Assembly (NCBI GenBank): GCA_037179335.1
Contig: JAKZHN010000001.1
Coordinates: 1,240,001-1,304,000 of the forward strand
DNA length: 64,000 nt
Origin: Cyclaneusma minus
Lineage: Eukaryota; Ascomycota; Leotiomycetes; Marthamycetales; Marthamycetaceae
Direction: 5' to 3'
Position numbers and translations under genes: made by a program. This document shows positions 22,219 through 33,681 of this stretch, piece after piece. The number at the start of each line of letters is the position of its first letter. Position 1 is the stretch's first letter. The notes below the pieces were generated by a model. The model was given only the letters and a program-made list of their open reading frames with translations. It was not told the origin of the DNA and did no database searches.

Positions 22219-23562
22219 TTACAAAGTTGGGGGCTGTTTGCTGCGTTCTTTGTTGTATTGCGCAAGTCTTCTGGCCTTGAAGACCGACTCATCTACAATG
22301 AGTGCGGGGTCATTCCAATCAAAGTTGCGGTCTTCTAGGAAGTGTTCGACAATACCGAGCTCGGCCATCGACGACTCCTTCGCACAAGTCCAGCCACAAC
22401 GCTCTTTGTCGCACACACTTGAGTATCTGCTATTGCAAAATCCCAGGCCGCATTTGGAGCGGCATTTTGCGGAGTTGACAAGCTCGGACTGGTTTTTGTT
22501 GGCGAGGTCCTCGAGGGGTGTAAGGTAGTCGGAAACCCATTGTTCATCCACGGGCTTGTAACTCTTGTTGCTGTCCTGTTTGTTCCAGAAGTACACGAGG
22601 GCTGGGGCGAGCATGTGTGCGCGGGGACTGAAATGCTCGTAGTCGTGGACCTGTTGACGGGATGCGACGGTGAGGAGTCGGCCGGTCACGCCCATGGCTT
22701 TGTTGATGTTGTCGATGACTTTGCCGGCTTCGCGGCGCTTGTCGGCGGTGAGGTGGGTTGCATTGGACCAGTCATCGCTGCGAACGCGGATGAAGAGTTG
22801 GGTGAGGGATTGCTTGCTGCGGGAGATGAGGCCTTGGACGGAGCTCTCGATGACATGGTATTTCTCTGGCAGGAAGTCGGCGAAGTCGAGAACTGCGGTC
22901 TCGATGTTTGCGAGGTCGAAGTTGGCGGGGTTGGAGCCAGTGCTGGATGATGGCAGCGCGCGGTGAGGCAGGAAGCGGTAGACGCTTGACATGGCGGGGT
23001 AGGTGGACTGATTGACAGAGCGAACGTGGGTGTGCCAGTTGCGATGGCCACGGACGCGATCTTGTATTTGCCCACGATAGAGCCCAATTGAGTGCTTGAC
23101 TGTCTCTTCGGTGCTGATGAACTGTTAGCTCTATGCCCGGTATGAGGAGTATGTATTTCAGGCAGACTTACGAGAACTTGATGACAAGGTGCTTGAAGAA
23201 GTGGGCGACGTCTGGCTTTCTTGCTAGCATTTGCTGGAGAGCACTCTTGCTTCCATCGCTGGTTCTGTCTATGACAACGGCGTTTTGTCTGTAGTAGACT
23301 TGTGCGGCCTCTTCCCACAAAACCGGGTCATCTTCGAGAGCAGAGACCAAGGCATCTGGGAGCACGTTAGCAGATATTTTGAATTCATGATGTGCAAGGT
23401 CCTCGCAAGGCAAGGCCAGCGGAAGGATAGGGGGGTTCACATACAGTCTGCATCGGGTCCCTTAAAAGCCTCTTGGAAAATCATGACTCTGAGCTCCCCA
23501 GGAAGACGGCGCAAGCTGCTGTTGGAGGGAGCACGACATAACTGATTCGTGAAGGAAGCCAT
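22219..23562 (-). CDS. F-box-like protein with Cys-rich segment
   Basis: 398 residues from three minus-strand exons: 23562-23445, 23355-23172, 23113-22219. The spliced N-terminus has RRLPGELRVMIFQEAFKGPD, an F-box-like helix (LPxELRxxIF), then a fungal-type substrate region without recognised repeats. Near residues 330-355 lies a cysteine cluster (KCRSKCGLGFCNSRYSSVCD followed by KERCGWTC), unusual for this group and possibly metal- or disulfide-linked. The general plan resembles many lineage-specific F-box-like proteins of plant-associated Dothideomycetes. A role as an SCF ubiquitin-ligase adaptor is inference from the F-box only. It shares the divergent upstream region with the next F-box-like gene. 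Confidence 0.72.
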
Positions 23563-25196
23563 AGTGGGTTGATCGTCTGGTATGTGACGGTGACTGCAGA
23601 ACTTGGAAAATGTGTAAAGAAGAGAAACAGCAGGCGGGGAGGGAAAGAAGTTTATCTTTGGGAGATGCTTGAGTCAGACGAGTGAAACGTGTCAAGTGAT
23701 TGAACCGAAATGACTAGGAAATTGGAAGTTGATACTGCCCAAACAAATTCAAAACTGGCGAATGAATTGGGCTGTACAGTATCCCTACCACTGTTCCAAA
23801 TATCTGGGTGGTCGCGGGGAATCTCTGGTTCGAAATTTTCAGTTCGGATAAGTACCCTGGCAAAGTAATAGTGGTACAGGATTTTAACGAGGAAAAAGGA
23901 GAGCACAAATGAGCATAGGTATTGAGAACGGCTCAACGAGTGGGGTTAGATAGGGCTTCTGTGAAATGCGCGAGTACCATGATGAGGTAAACTCACATAC
24001 TGAATGTAGTCCAAGAAGACGAGAGGTAGGAGTATTCACTTTGTTTTCTTGACTCAGAGGAGTCATCTCGGAGGGAGCGAAAAAAGGCAAACTCCAGGTC
24101 AATCGTCTACGACGATATGGCGCAGCAAACTTCGAAAGATGCGATGTCATCCCATAGCCGTGTCACGGTGAGGCTGGCAGTCGTAGTCCAGGGTAGGAAG
24201 CGGAGACCATGAGTGCGTCAATGTGGATGGGAAGGGAGGGGCAGGTCACACACATCCACGTGCAATTAAGGTAGCTTAGCTGCAGCCTTTGTTTGACGAC
24301 ACTCGACGAAAACACCAAACCACATCCCTGAGGGTACCTGCCTCCCTGCCTCCATATGCCACCTTCGTGCACGGCGGACTCGCACTGCGGATGGAAACAA
24401 GGAAGACAGACCTTCAGCCATCTGCATCAGAATGACAGGGAACCAGGTGAGCGAATGAGACAGATAGGTAGAGGTCAAATACGGACCTGGCAATGGGTAA
24501 TGGGACCTACTCAGACTCTCACCATACACATTTAACAACGGAGGACAATTCAATGTAGCCCAAGTGGGCGCTCTGATTCAGGGCTCGCACTAAGAAAACT
24601 AACATTAGCTGGTCTTAAAGTCGGTCGAAGACTAAGGCTTTTCCTGTGATTCAGTGGACAGCTGCTGAAAAGAATTCCCATTGAGCAGACTCCCCATTGG
24701 ACGAACCACGAAGTCGAGAAAGTGGGATGCTCTTCCAGACACGTCGACCCACAGCTTTTCATACTTCTCGACTTATTTTTAATTGATTTGGGTGCTTTCA
24801 GAGTGCGTACCATGGTTAATCTCGAATAGTCCGACCATACGACTCTTTCGCTATCGACCGAAATCTTTTCGTATATATTCTGCTTCTTCCCTCGACTCTT
24901 CCTTCTTCCCTCCATCCCCTTCGAACATCTCTGCTAATCAGAAAGACTCGACATTCTCACATCCTCGACTGCTTCGAACATCTCTGCTCGCCAGCAATAA
25001 CCACATTGTTCGGCATTCGACCATCCTCATTCACTTCAATCACTCTTGCTCAAAGCGTCACGCTTTCTTGCTCCGGTAAGCTTCGACTCGAACCATCTTC
25101 ATTCGACGCCTACATTAACATCTTCCGTCACCAAGATCTTCCAGCATCAGCACCTTCGATCACCCCATCGACCCACCGACTTCTCAGTTCGCCACG
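23563..25196. other. Divergent upstream region and long pyrimidine-rich leader
   Basis: About 1.6 kb between two divergent F-box-like genes. From about 24840 to 25196 the + strand is rich in TTC/CTC/CGA motifs, typical of a fungal 5' leader; a sequence CTTCGAACATCTCTGCT occurs twice (about 24928 and 24976). A GTAAGC near 25077 could be a leader-intron donor. No separate gene is supported. Confidence 0.5.
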
Positions 25197-26258
25197 ATGT
25201 ACTCCCGGCCTCTTCGCGACGGCTATGCCGCAAAATCGTCTTTCACTATCCCTCCGATGTTCTCATTCATGCCGTCAGAGATCCGACTGCAGATTTTCGA
25301 CTCCTATTTCCAGGACGCCACTATGGCGGAAAGCATGAGCATCATGCTTGCCGTCGAAGGCAACCGGGCATTTTCCGACGAAGCTATCGACTCGTTCTAT
25401 CGTATCACTTCTTTCTCCTTCGTGGAGAATGAGTCCAAGGGTGGCCACGATGAGTTCGATACTATGGATCTTGTCACTGCCAACAAAAGCACGCGGTGCC
25501 CGTTCACTGCATTGAAGACCGATCAGCAACGATTCATCAGAGATCTGTCTCTACAGTTTGTTTGGACCCCTGGTCGTAAGTCAATTGCTGAAGGCTTCGT
25601 CCGGGATCTTCTCTTCTTCACCGTCAATCTGCGAACCCTTGCCATCGACCTTCAAGATATCGATTGCAGTGACCTCGGATTCTTCGGCATCCGGCCGCTG
25701 CTCGAACACTGTCCCTCCATGCGACGCTTGGAGATCATTCTCAAAGCGCCCTTTCAAATTATTGAAGACCTCGTCGCTTTCTTCCCTTGGCCCGCACGAT
25801 TCACCACAAATTTGTTTGCCACCTACTTCACTATGAAAGCTACGGAAGACCCAAAAAGTAAGGCGTCGATCAAGGCATGGGCTGCTGCCATTGGCATTGG
25901 GCCCCCTGGGCCCTTGGCCGCCGTTCCTCACGAAGCTCTACCCCTCCCAGATGGCCTCACTATTGAAGAAGCCAAGGAACTTGAGGAAGACTACAAGCGC
26001 GACCAAAAGACACGAAAAAGCTGGGCTGAACAAAAGAGCCACAAATGGAGCCGCCTCGTGTCTGCGACATTGGGCATGGAACCGACGATTACACGCTCTG
26101 TCCGAGAGGAGTTCGTCAATCTCGAGCCTATCTTCGTCGAGTACGAGACTTTCGTGTGGGAAGTGCCGCACCGCCAGACATTCTGCGCCGTCCCATCATC
26201 CGACCCCTCCGAGACTGAAGCGCCTCTTCTCGACGAGGATCCTTTCGAATACTGGTAG
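25197..26258 (+). CDS. F-box-like protein (family shared with 28182 gene)
   Basis: Intronless, 353 residues. Residues 20-40 (PPMFSFMPSEIRLQIFDSYF) form an F-box-like motif, followed by a region on atypical residues FYRITSFSF and RDLSLQFVW; a Leu-rich stretch (LRTLAIDL...MRRLEIIL) suggests LRR-like folding; near the end is VEYETFVWEVPHRQTF. The gene at 28182-29725 has the same order of elements (LPAEIRLKIF, FFQVTRFEF, LRTLTLDF, AELFVWEAPANRRF), so the two are diverged paralogues on the same strand. A role in ubiquitin-ligase substrate choice is inferred only. Confidence 0.78.
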   Translation: MYSRPLRDGYAAKSSFTIPPMFSFMPSEIRLQIFDSYFQDATMAESMSIMLAVEGNRAFSDEAIDSFYRITSFSFVENESKGGHDEFDTMDLVTANKSTRCPFTALKTDQQRFIRDLSLQFVWTPGRKSIAEGFVRDLLFFTVNLRTLAIDLQDIDCSDLGFFGIRPLLEHCPSMRRLEIILKAPFQIIEDLVAFFPWPARFTTNLFATYFTMKATEDPKSKASIKAWAAAIGIGPPGPLAAVPHEALPLPDGLTIEEAKELEEDYKRDQKTRKSWAEQKSHKWSRLVSATLGMEPTITRSVREEFVNLEPIFVEYETFVWEVPHRQTFCAVPSSDPSETEAPLLDEDPFEYW

Positions 26259-27014
26259 CTCGAATGTAAGTTTGAAAGACATCAATTACTCGAAATCGTC
26301 CCTGACACTCAGATAGTGCTACATTGAAATCTCTTTCGACAATGTTTCACCAATATCGACGCAGTGGTATCATTTTGGATATTTGACGGTGGCTACTGCG
26401 GATCTTTTTGTTTACTTGTATGTTGTTTGGAAACTGGGTTTGCATTGCCGACATGGGCATCAGATTGAAAAATTGTTTTGGATGTACCAAGAGTCTTTTT
26501 GTATCAACTGATTTTTTTCTGATTTCTTTTTTGGGAGGGTGGGAGGGCGGGGCGGTTGGGTTTTGGAGATTTGCTGGGATTACGGGCTTGGGTATTGCTG
26601 TTGGGTTTTGGCTTTGCACTGGGTCTGAAGTCGTTTTCGTGTTTGGAGCTGCTCGTGTTCAGTGTCGAGTCGTGGGCTCAGGTTTGTGCCCTCCGGGTTT
26701 CCCTGAGTTGTTACCCAAATGGGCACGTCAAGGAGTAAAAGAAGGAACATCGAGGTTTTGGAATGCAAACTGTCAAACGTCACGTATGCTCTATATGCCC
26801 TCGTGATCCATCTCATGTGACCTGTTTCAATACCCTAGAGTGAATACTCTCCAGTCACTTTAATTGTCTGTCGTGATCTGCATCTTCTTCAACCTCATAG
26901 TTCTTGGTCGACTGTTTCCTCCTAGTACGATGCCATTTTCTAACTTCACCATCTTCACAAAGTCTTCATGCTTAATACCAACACCGACTAGCCTACGAGA
27001 TCTAGCCGCGTGAT
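26259..27014. other. Convergent intergenic region
   Basis: About 750 bp between the F-box-like gene and the MAPEG gene. It is G/T-rich on the + strand around 26440-26650. I see no supported gene or RNA. Confidence 0.5.
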
Positions 27015-27467
27015 TTAGAAGCCCCAGTATCCTTTGACAAGGTATCCAGCATATCCAGACAAGCCAGCCAGAACACCACACGATCCAAAGAAGCCGACAG
27101 GGCGACCCCAGCCCGCAGTATTGTTTGCCAACAAGCCGGCCTCAACGTGTAGTACTCTGAGGGCGAAGAAGGTCGCCATAACGTAGTTCAGCACTTTCTT
27201 GTCTCCGCCGTTCAATTCGCAGAGGCCCAATACGATAAATCCAAGCGGCACATTCTCCAAGAAGTTTGATTCGGCTCGAGTGGCTGTGAGAAGCGGATCG
27301 GGCGCGCCGGACGCGTCGGCACCATCTTTGGAAGGGGTGTTGCTCAGCTTGTCGCCGAGATATTGCTTGCTTTGGAGGCGGACGCTGACGACGCGGGATT
27401 TGAGGAAGAGGAGGTAGGCGGTGTAGGGGAAGGCCCAGGTTGCTGCGATGGGCTGGAGAGAAGGCAT
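27015..27467 (-). CDS. MAPEG-family membrane protein
   Basis: Intronless, 150 residues. I use the ATG at 27467; the open frame extends slightly upstream without another ATG. It has four hydrophobic segments and the MAPEG signature region TRAESNFLENVPLGFIVLGL, followed by ALRVLHVEAGLL and a Gly-rich last helix. MAPEG proteins (microsomal glutathione transferase and eicosanoid-synthase relatives) are small ER enzymes that use glutathione; the Glu-Asn-Phe-x-Glu-Asn-Val-Pro motif fits this group. The substrate in fungi is usually unknown and cannot be read from the sequence. The neighbouring F-box-like genes do not suggest a pathway. Confidence 0.85.
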   Translation of the reverse strand: MPSLQPIAATWAFPYTAYLLFLKSRVVSVRLQSKQYLGDKLSNTPSKDGADASGAPDPLLTATRAESNFLENVPLGFIVLGLCELNGGDKKVLNYVMATFFALRVLHVEAGLLANNTAGWGRPVGFFGSCGVLAGLSGYAGYLVKGYWGF

Positions 27468-28181
27468 TAGCAAGTTTCCAATTGAACGTCTTCGGCGCAG
27501 GACTTGAACATCAAATCACGGCGTATCTGAATTGTGTATAGGGTCATATGATCTTGCCATTGAGATTCGTTCGAGTGATATGATGTGGCTTTGAAATACT
27601 CCTATTTCGGAGATGCGTGAACTATCAACATACCGCTAAGTTGAGTCTGAGACCAAGATCTGAAAGTGACATCTTGAAGGTTGGACGGTGATGAATTGAA
27701 ACTGTACAGTGTACTTGAGGCTCTGAAGACAACGTGAAGGCAGACAACGAAGGAGAGAGACAGGAAGACATGCACCTCCTTATATTTCCCCACCGTCTGC
27801 GTGTAACGTGACATGAACGTCATGGAATCGAATTGGAAGTGCGTGTCCGCCGGCGTCGAGGATCCCGCATCGCTAGTGAACCCCGAGCTTCGGTGGCTCG
27901 GTCTCCCATAGTCCGGCGCTAGGGACACCGGGGACCGAAATCTCACTGTCTCCAAAGTATCAATACATCCATTGATATCAAGGAGTGGGTGTAGTTTAGT
28001 GCTTCCCAAAGACTGTTCCTGCTGGTAAGTCTCGGACCTCGTTCTCATTTTATTTCCAATTTCTGGACAGTGGGACGACAAATCTCTTCAAATATCCACA
28101 ACGTCCGGAATTATTCGAAATCTGCAGAATTATCCAAAGTATCTGAAATATCCAACATCTCTGGAATTATCACAGATTAAA
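27468..28181. other. Divergent upstream region of MAPEG and F-box-like genes
   Basis: About 710 bp. A long minus-strand open stretch here starts only at non-ATG codons and shows no domain, so I do not call it. The 19-bp-period repeat at 28091-28178 abuts the start codon of the F-box-like gene. Confidence 0.5.
28091..28178. repeat. Degenerate tandem repeat, about 19-bp period (locus B)
   Basis: Units of 18-19 bp in a row: AATATCCACAACGTCCGG, AATTATTCGAAATCTGCAG, AATTATCCAAAGTATCTG, AAATATCCAACATCTCTGG, then a partial unit. It ends only a few bases before the ATG at 28182, so it would lie in the 5' leader or core promoter. Confidence 0.8.
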
Positions 28182-29725
28182 ATGGCCACGCCAGGGCAAG
28201 CCGAACAGCAAGTCGGACGCCTCTTAAGCGAAACGTCAGACTTCACATGGCCGTCTTCCAATGAAAAAGCTCGGAATCCTTGTCCCATCCAGTCACTTCC
28301 AGCTGAGATTCGTCTCAAGATATTTCGACACTATTACAAAAGTATACAAAACGGAAGGAAATTCGGACATGCGCAGCGGGGACACGATCTTTTCGTCGCC
28401 TGCTGCATCAACGAGCCTTTGAGAGAAGAAGTATCCGAGGCATTTTTCCAGGTTACCCGCTTTGAATTTATCCCCGAATACCACTTGAGTCCCATAGGTG
28501 GCCTCGCAATACATAAGTACCGCGAAATTCAGGACCTGACGATTCGAATGTAAGTGCTCCGCCATAATTATTGGGAACTTCCTAAATGATTGAGAATAGT
28601 CAGTAGGGAGCTGCAGAAACATTCGAGTATTTGACTAACGTAACCCCTAGCCCCGACGACTTCCGGTTCACGCGGCCGTATGCAGAGAACAACTTTCGAT
28701 ACCATCGCCTTCTGAGCCCGTTCCCCAGCCTTCGTACACTCACTCTGGATTTCCGATGCATGGAGCCGAAGGGTCGGCCAAGAAATCTCGAGATCAACAA
28801 GTCAGTGAGCCTTCTACTCGACGCGCTGCCCACGGCACTCAACTTGCGTAAACTCAAAGTCTTCGTCCCCGCATCATTCCAGGTCGGCCAATTTGATCAG
28901 GCGTATGAGCAGTTTTTAGCCGTCGCGCAACCTACAGGTATATCTGAAAAGGCGGCAGAAGAAGTCCTCTTGAAGCAGACCACTGAGCTGTGGGAGTCGA
29001 TGGATTTTGTCACTCACCCTTACTGGCTTTACGAAAGGCATCGGGCCATGACCATGGGACCCGGAGAACTGGCGATTCGGGAGGAAAGCCGCGAAAGAGA
29101 GGTGAAGAGGAACCACCAGTGGGTCAGGCAGATGAGCAAGAAATTTGGCTTTCAGCCGAGAGTCGAATGGATATGGACTTTGAACGCCACCGCCGCAGAA
29201 GAGGTACCGGTCATCAAGGGCATATACGAGAACGCAACACCGGCACCCGTAGGAGCTATCGAGAGGTTCTTTATGGGCACATTCGGGCGTGACGCGCCCT
29301 CCCAGTCGAGGACGAGCAAAGATATTGACGCCGAGCTGTTCGTGTGGGAAGCACCTGCAAACCGACGATTTTCCAGCACTTCGGAACAGCAGCAACTTCG
29401 AGGGCGAATGCAATCCATATCATTCCCGCCACCTCAAATTCTGGAGCACCCCATACTGGCCCACGCGGAACGACGTACTGCCGAGCTCGATGCACTGGAT
29501 ATATTTTGTTTCATGATGGCTAGTTTTGCTGTCGTGACGGCCTCCTTCTCATCCATGTGCTTTATGTTTTCCATGGCAGTCGACAGGGGCTCGTCTGTCC
29601 TTTTCACCCTTTCTTACGTTCTTCTGCTCTTCTCCGGTTGTTTGTGCTGGCTCGCTACTCTATCTTTGGCTACACGGATATATGAGTATACGGTGTCTAA
29701 AATGCTCAAATCAACTATTTTTTGA
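28182..29725 (+). CDS. F-box-like protein with C-terminal membrane helices
   Basis: 480 residues; exons 28182-28549 and 28651-29725. The intron donor is gtaagt and a gactaac branch site lies just before the cccctag acceptor; splicing joins LTIR-IPDDFRFTRPY. Elements: IQSLPAEIRLKIFRHYY (F-box-like), FFQVTRFEFIPEY, LRTLTLDFRCME, KKFGFQPRVEWIWTLN and AELFVWEAPANRRF, parallel to the gene at 25197. In addition it has two hydrophobic helices near the C-terminus (CFMMASFAVVTASFSSMCFM and a second ending in LCWLATLSLA), which its paralogue lacks, suggesting membrane anchoring. Biological role unknown. Confidence 0.8.
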
Positions 29726-29840
29726 ACAAGTCACCCATCTATTTGTAATTGAATATACTACCTTCCACCAGGCGGGCCCTTTTCTGTTTAGGATTTGGGA
29801 GTTCAAAGATCCACCAATTTCATGTGATAAATTGAGACTC

Positions 29841-31375
29841 TTATTTCTTCCTGGCAACCCAATGACCAACCCTATACGTATATTGAACCATACTCTCCGG
29901 ATCTTGAATGTATCCTGAATCCCCCTCTTCTCTCTTCTCAATCACAAAGCCCATGCTTTCCACCAGAAGCAAAATCTCATCTTCGGCCAATTCCACAACG
30001 CCAGGCTCGCCGACACCCCCATCTCTATCACCGTCTTTACCCTCGCCACCCGTTTCCCCTGCATCATGCTTACCACGAAGTTTATCAGACATATCCCAAT
30101 GCCACAACAGCGGTCCGAGATTGATCCATGTGCCTCCTTGCTTCAGACAATGATGGATGGTTTCTATATAGCGGATGAGATTGGGAGCGGTGTCAAGGAA
30201 GAACACTGTCGCTACCGCATCAAACGACTCCTTGGCCTCCTGGGCCCCATATGCGCACAAGAAATCCGATGCGCACATGCCCATTTCGCCCACCCTGAGG
30301 TTTTCTTTGACTTCGCCTTCCTTTGCCTCTGCGTCATTTCCGTCATTTATACATGTGGTTTCCCCACTTTCCTCATTTGCATGGTAATTTTGCAAGATGG
30401 TTCGGCGTCGATCGAATGAGTCGGATAACTCGGTAAGAGCAGTCGGCGTATGCACATCGGGGATTTTAAAACCGCGCAGGTGGGTAGAGCGAAGACGATG
30501 GTTGTTAAACGTGTGGATCCAGGGATAGATGGTGTGGTAGTGCGATGAGGGGCAGTGGTTGAGAATGTAGGAAGAAGCGAGGAGGGCGTGAAAGCTGATT
30601 TCGTTTCCTTCCGTGTCAAAACCCAGACAACAGAGTTCGAAAACGAGACGGGCAAGGCCGGCGCCGGGGACGAGTACCGAATATGCCTTCTTAGTGTCAG
30701 TCCCATCGCTAGTTTCAGTGGTAGAGTTTGATTTCGATTTCGATGCCCGGTCCTGGAGCAGATCCTGGATTACAGGCGAGTAGCAGGCGGTTCGTTCCGC
30801 TTCTCCCTCGGTAGACCAGTCGCGGTAAAATTGGCGGATCGTACTGCGGGCTTTGTCAAGGTCGTTGTTGGAGGCGAAGCCGCGCCAGTCGAGCGGGTGC
30901 TTGACGCCGTCTACCGGCTCAGGGGGGGTTTCAGGGAGGTTGAGGGAGGCGAGGCCGGTGCGGAGGATACTAGTGGCGAGTTCGGCGTTCGAGTCAATGG
31001 CTGCATCGACAGCTTCGAGGGTATCGAGGTACGAGATTGGGGGAGCGGCGAGACGCTGCCAGTGGGAGGCTGGGAGGGCGTAGAAAGCTTGGCGCCGTAC
31101 GTGGGTGGTGGTGTAATGGGCCACCTTTGCGTATTGGCTGTCAAGGAGAATTAGCAGGTGGTTCAGGCAAAGACACTGAAGTGGTATCGAGAGACTTAAT
31201 TTTTGGGTTATAGTGGTGAAGTCACGTGAGTCACGGGGTTTCAGGGACACGAGGATGAAGTTGGAGAAAGTTCCACCTACTAAAATGAATCTAGAGTTCC
31301 GAACAGAGCTCTCTTCTCTTCCGGATCCTTGAAAGCATCTTGGTTGCCTCCCCACTCCCCGTCGGCCTGTGACAT
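29841..31375 (-). CDS. Carnosine N-methyltransferase-like protein (N2227 family)
   Basis: 463 residues; minus-strand exons 31375-31281 and 31137-29841. The short first exon (MSQADGEWGGNQDAFK...) splices to give FGTLDSFYQYAKVAHYTTTH, the family's N-terminal helix. Motif I is SVLVPGAGLARLVFEL (about 185-200), followed by the family-typical GNEISFHALLASSYILN; later come TVFFLDTAPNLIRYIETIHH and GTWINLGPLLWHW, which belong to the SAM and dipeptide pocket of CARNMT1/YNL092W-like enzymes. It is expected to methylate carnosine-like histidyl substrates or protein histidine; the fungal substrate is not established. The end of the protein reads QYTYRVGHWVARKK. An acidic Gly/Asp insert lies at about residues 405-425. 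It is divergent from the PAC4 gene. Confidence 0.9.
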
Positions 31376-31806
31376 TTTGTTGAGTAGGGACAAAGACGCT
31401 TGATTTGGAAAGGCTAGACCAGAGGAGCTTATGCTACGGACAGGGAAAGGGACATGGACAGCTCAGGTTGGGTGTAGATTTTTGCTTGGTCAATTCAACA
31501 GGAACTGGACTTCGCGGGAAGCCTTACACAGCAGAAGCCTCCAGATCTCGGATTAGTGATCTCGAGGATTGCTTTTGGCACTGACAGATGGGGGGTTGTG
31601 GGGGAGAAGATCATGCAACAGGCCGGCCCTGCTTCCGCTTCGGCAAATTGAAGTTGGCCGTCTGCAATAATACGAAAGCGAGATTGAAACACTGCAAGTC
31701 GACCAAAACAGCCTGGCTTGCTTCTTCGTCAACACTACACATCGTACTTTAAGAAGACAGCTTTCCCCGGTCTGCTGTGCTCGACAAACGCTGGTCACTG
31801 CACGAA
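31376..31806. promoter_or_regulatory. 431-bp divergent promoter region
   Basis: Shared upstream region between the carnosine methyltransferase-like gene (-) and the PAC4 chaperone gene (+). I assign no specific binding sites. Confidence 0.45.
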
Positions 31807-32321
31807 ATGGCCCAGGGCAATCTCGATCGCGAGGCTTCCCCGGCCCCGCTTCAGTTCGCTTTTCCGCTGCCAAAAGCTCCGGATACGACGGTCCACGCCC
31901 ATCTCACCATCAACCCCACCTCCATCCTGCTCTTCCTCTCGACCACCCAACAGGGAGATGCATCCTCTCTCGCCAGTCTGGGCTCGTTTGTCTATGCACT
32001 GCCAGATGTGAGATATTGCTTTCGTGTTGCCGCTTGAAAAAGCATGGCTGATATGGCATCTCGCAGAATCTCCATGCCGGTCAAACGCTGTCAACTGTGC
32101 TGTATTCGCACGAAGCGACCCTGGAATTCACCCAACGAATGGCTAAGCTAGTTGCGAAGAAGTCGCGGAGACCTGCCTATGTCGTAAATTCCATCAGCTT
32201 CGCCGGCGCCGGCTTGGGTGGGACCGTGGAAGAGGAGATGGAAGGTTTCAAGAAGGTCGTGGACGTTGTCATGGCCAAGATCCATGAAGCCGCCGGCGAA
32301 CCTATCCTGAACGGACATTGA
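31807..32321 (+). CDS. Proteasome assembly chaperone 4 (Poc4/PAC4) homologue
   Basis: 151 residues; exons 31807-32007 and 32067-32321 with a 59-nt intron (gtgaga...tcgcag). The spliced sequence reads GSFVYALPDNLHAGQTLSTV at the junction. The FPLPKAPDTTVHAHLTIN start, TSILLFLSTT strand and VVNSISFAGAGLGGTVEEEM segment fit fungal PAC4-type chaperones, which pair with a PAC3/Irc25-type partner to guide alpha-ring assembly of the 20S proteasome. The family is small and fast-evolving, so the identification rests on overall pattern rather than catalytic motifs. Confidence 0.75.
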
Positions 32322-33681
32322 GTCTCTCGGCCAGGCACAGGCACGTACGGAGACCCCCGGATTACTTGTTGGGGGCATGCTTTCTCGACACAAGTGTAAC
32401 GGTTACTGCGTTGCGAATGCATGCTAGCTCTGAGCTTTGGGATGTCCAGTGCGAGACAGCTCATTGCAACAGGGTCGGACTGCATTTCTACAGACTCGCA
32501 CGGCCTGGTGGTTCTGTAGCTCCATAGCTATCGACTGCCGGCTGCATGCGGTGTGACCACGGACTAGGTGGAAGAAGTAAGCACAGAAGCAGGATTTTTC
32601 TAAAAGGTACAGACCTGCTTTCTCCCCAGAGATGCAGGTCGAATGAGCCATGGCGATGCTGTTGTGCAGGAAGCTGCAGACGCTCAGTCTGCGAGGCGGA
32701 TAGCTAGATGGACGGTCAATGGATTCAAGCTGGAGTGCCAGCGAAGCTACCATAGTCCACACTGAAGCTTTTCCAGGTGAAAGTCAGTTATTTCGCACGC
32801 TGTGCTCTAGAACCCCCGCAATTCCCAGGGTTCTTGTGATACTTTGTAGCTTGGATATGAGACGGCGGCCGAGAATTGAGTTGGCTTGGGCAAGGATGGT
32901 GGCGAGCATTGAAACATAAGTCTGGTAGCAATCCCCTCGGTGGTGAAGCTTTCCCTGACAAGGCGGGCATTGTCTCGCAGCACTCTAGGTGCGGCCTGTC
33001 ATAATCCCAAACAGCGCAGTTCAGCGTGATCTCCGGATTGCAAGGCGTGTCGAAGGCGATCCTTTGAGCGATTGGCGGCTGGTTTCAACATTCATGTTGC
33101 CAAGATCAGAAGCTGCCTCCTGCTCAAGTGTCTACCGCTACCGCGCCGCATAGCCCCACCATCCGCGGGCCTCAACCTCAGAACCCTTCTCCCGCCCACA
33201 GCGAACCTCTCGCCCAATTTTTAGTCCACCAGGCGCAAGGCCCTCTCCCACGCTTGACCGCGCCGCAATTCCAGACTCACTGTCTGCGGACTGTCTGCAG
33301 CGCGCACCAGCCCTGCTTTGACCGCCCGAAGCAAACAGACTGCACCTACAAAGCTCACGCAAAATTATTCTGCCCCCGCCGTCCTCAAGGCGCTCTCCCA
33401 GTTTCCATCGTCATTGGAGTTGTCGGTCGCCCGTGCTGTCTTTTGTGAGCCCCTCCGCCCGCCGCAGCAAGGCCGCAAATCGCCTATTCTGCCAGATCAA
33501 CCCAAGATCAACCCAAGATTCACCGAAAGCAATCCAAGGCTGACTCGCTCCTCTTCAGCAGATGTCCTCGCGCAAGAGCTGATACCCCACGAGTGATCTT
33601 GTGCGACCCGGTACCGCTGCGTTTCCTGCCCCGCCTACCTCTGCGCAGATCTTTCGAAATCTTCCAATTGACGACTTCACC
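32322..33681. other. Intergenic and transportin leader, no gene seen
   Basis: About 1.36 kb. The last 500 bp is C-rich on the + strand (CCGCC, CCAGC, CACC motifs), as in a fungal 5' leader, and holds short upstream open frames. No other gene is supported. Confidence 0.5.

Noticed and set aside
27602..28081. Minus strand frame of 159 codons upstream of the F-box-like gene
   Set aside because: No ATG at its start, no domain and overlap with promoter sequence.
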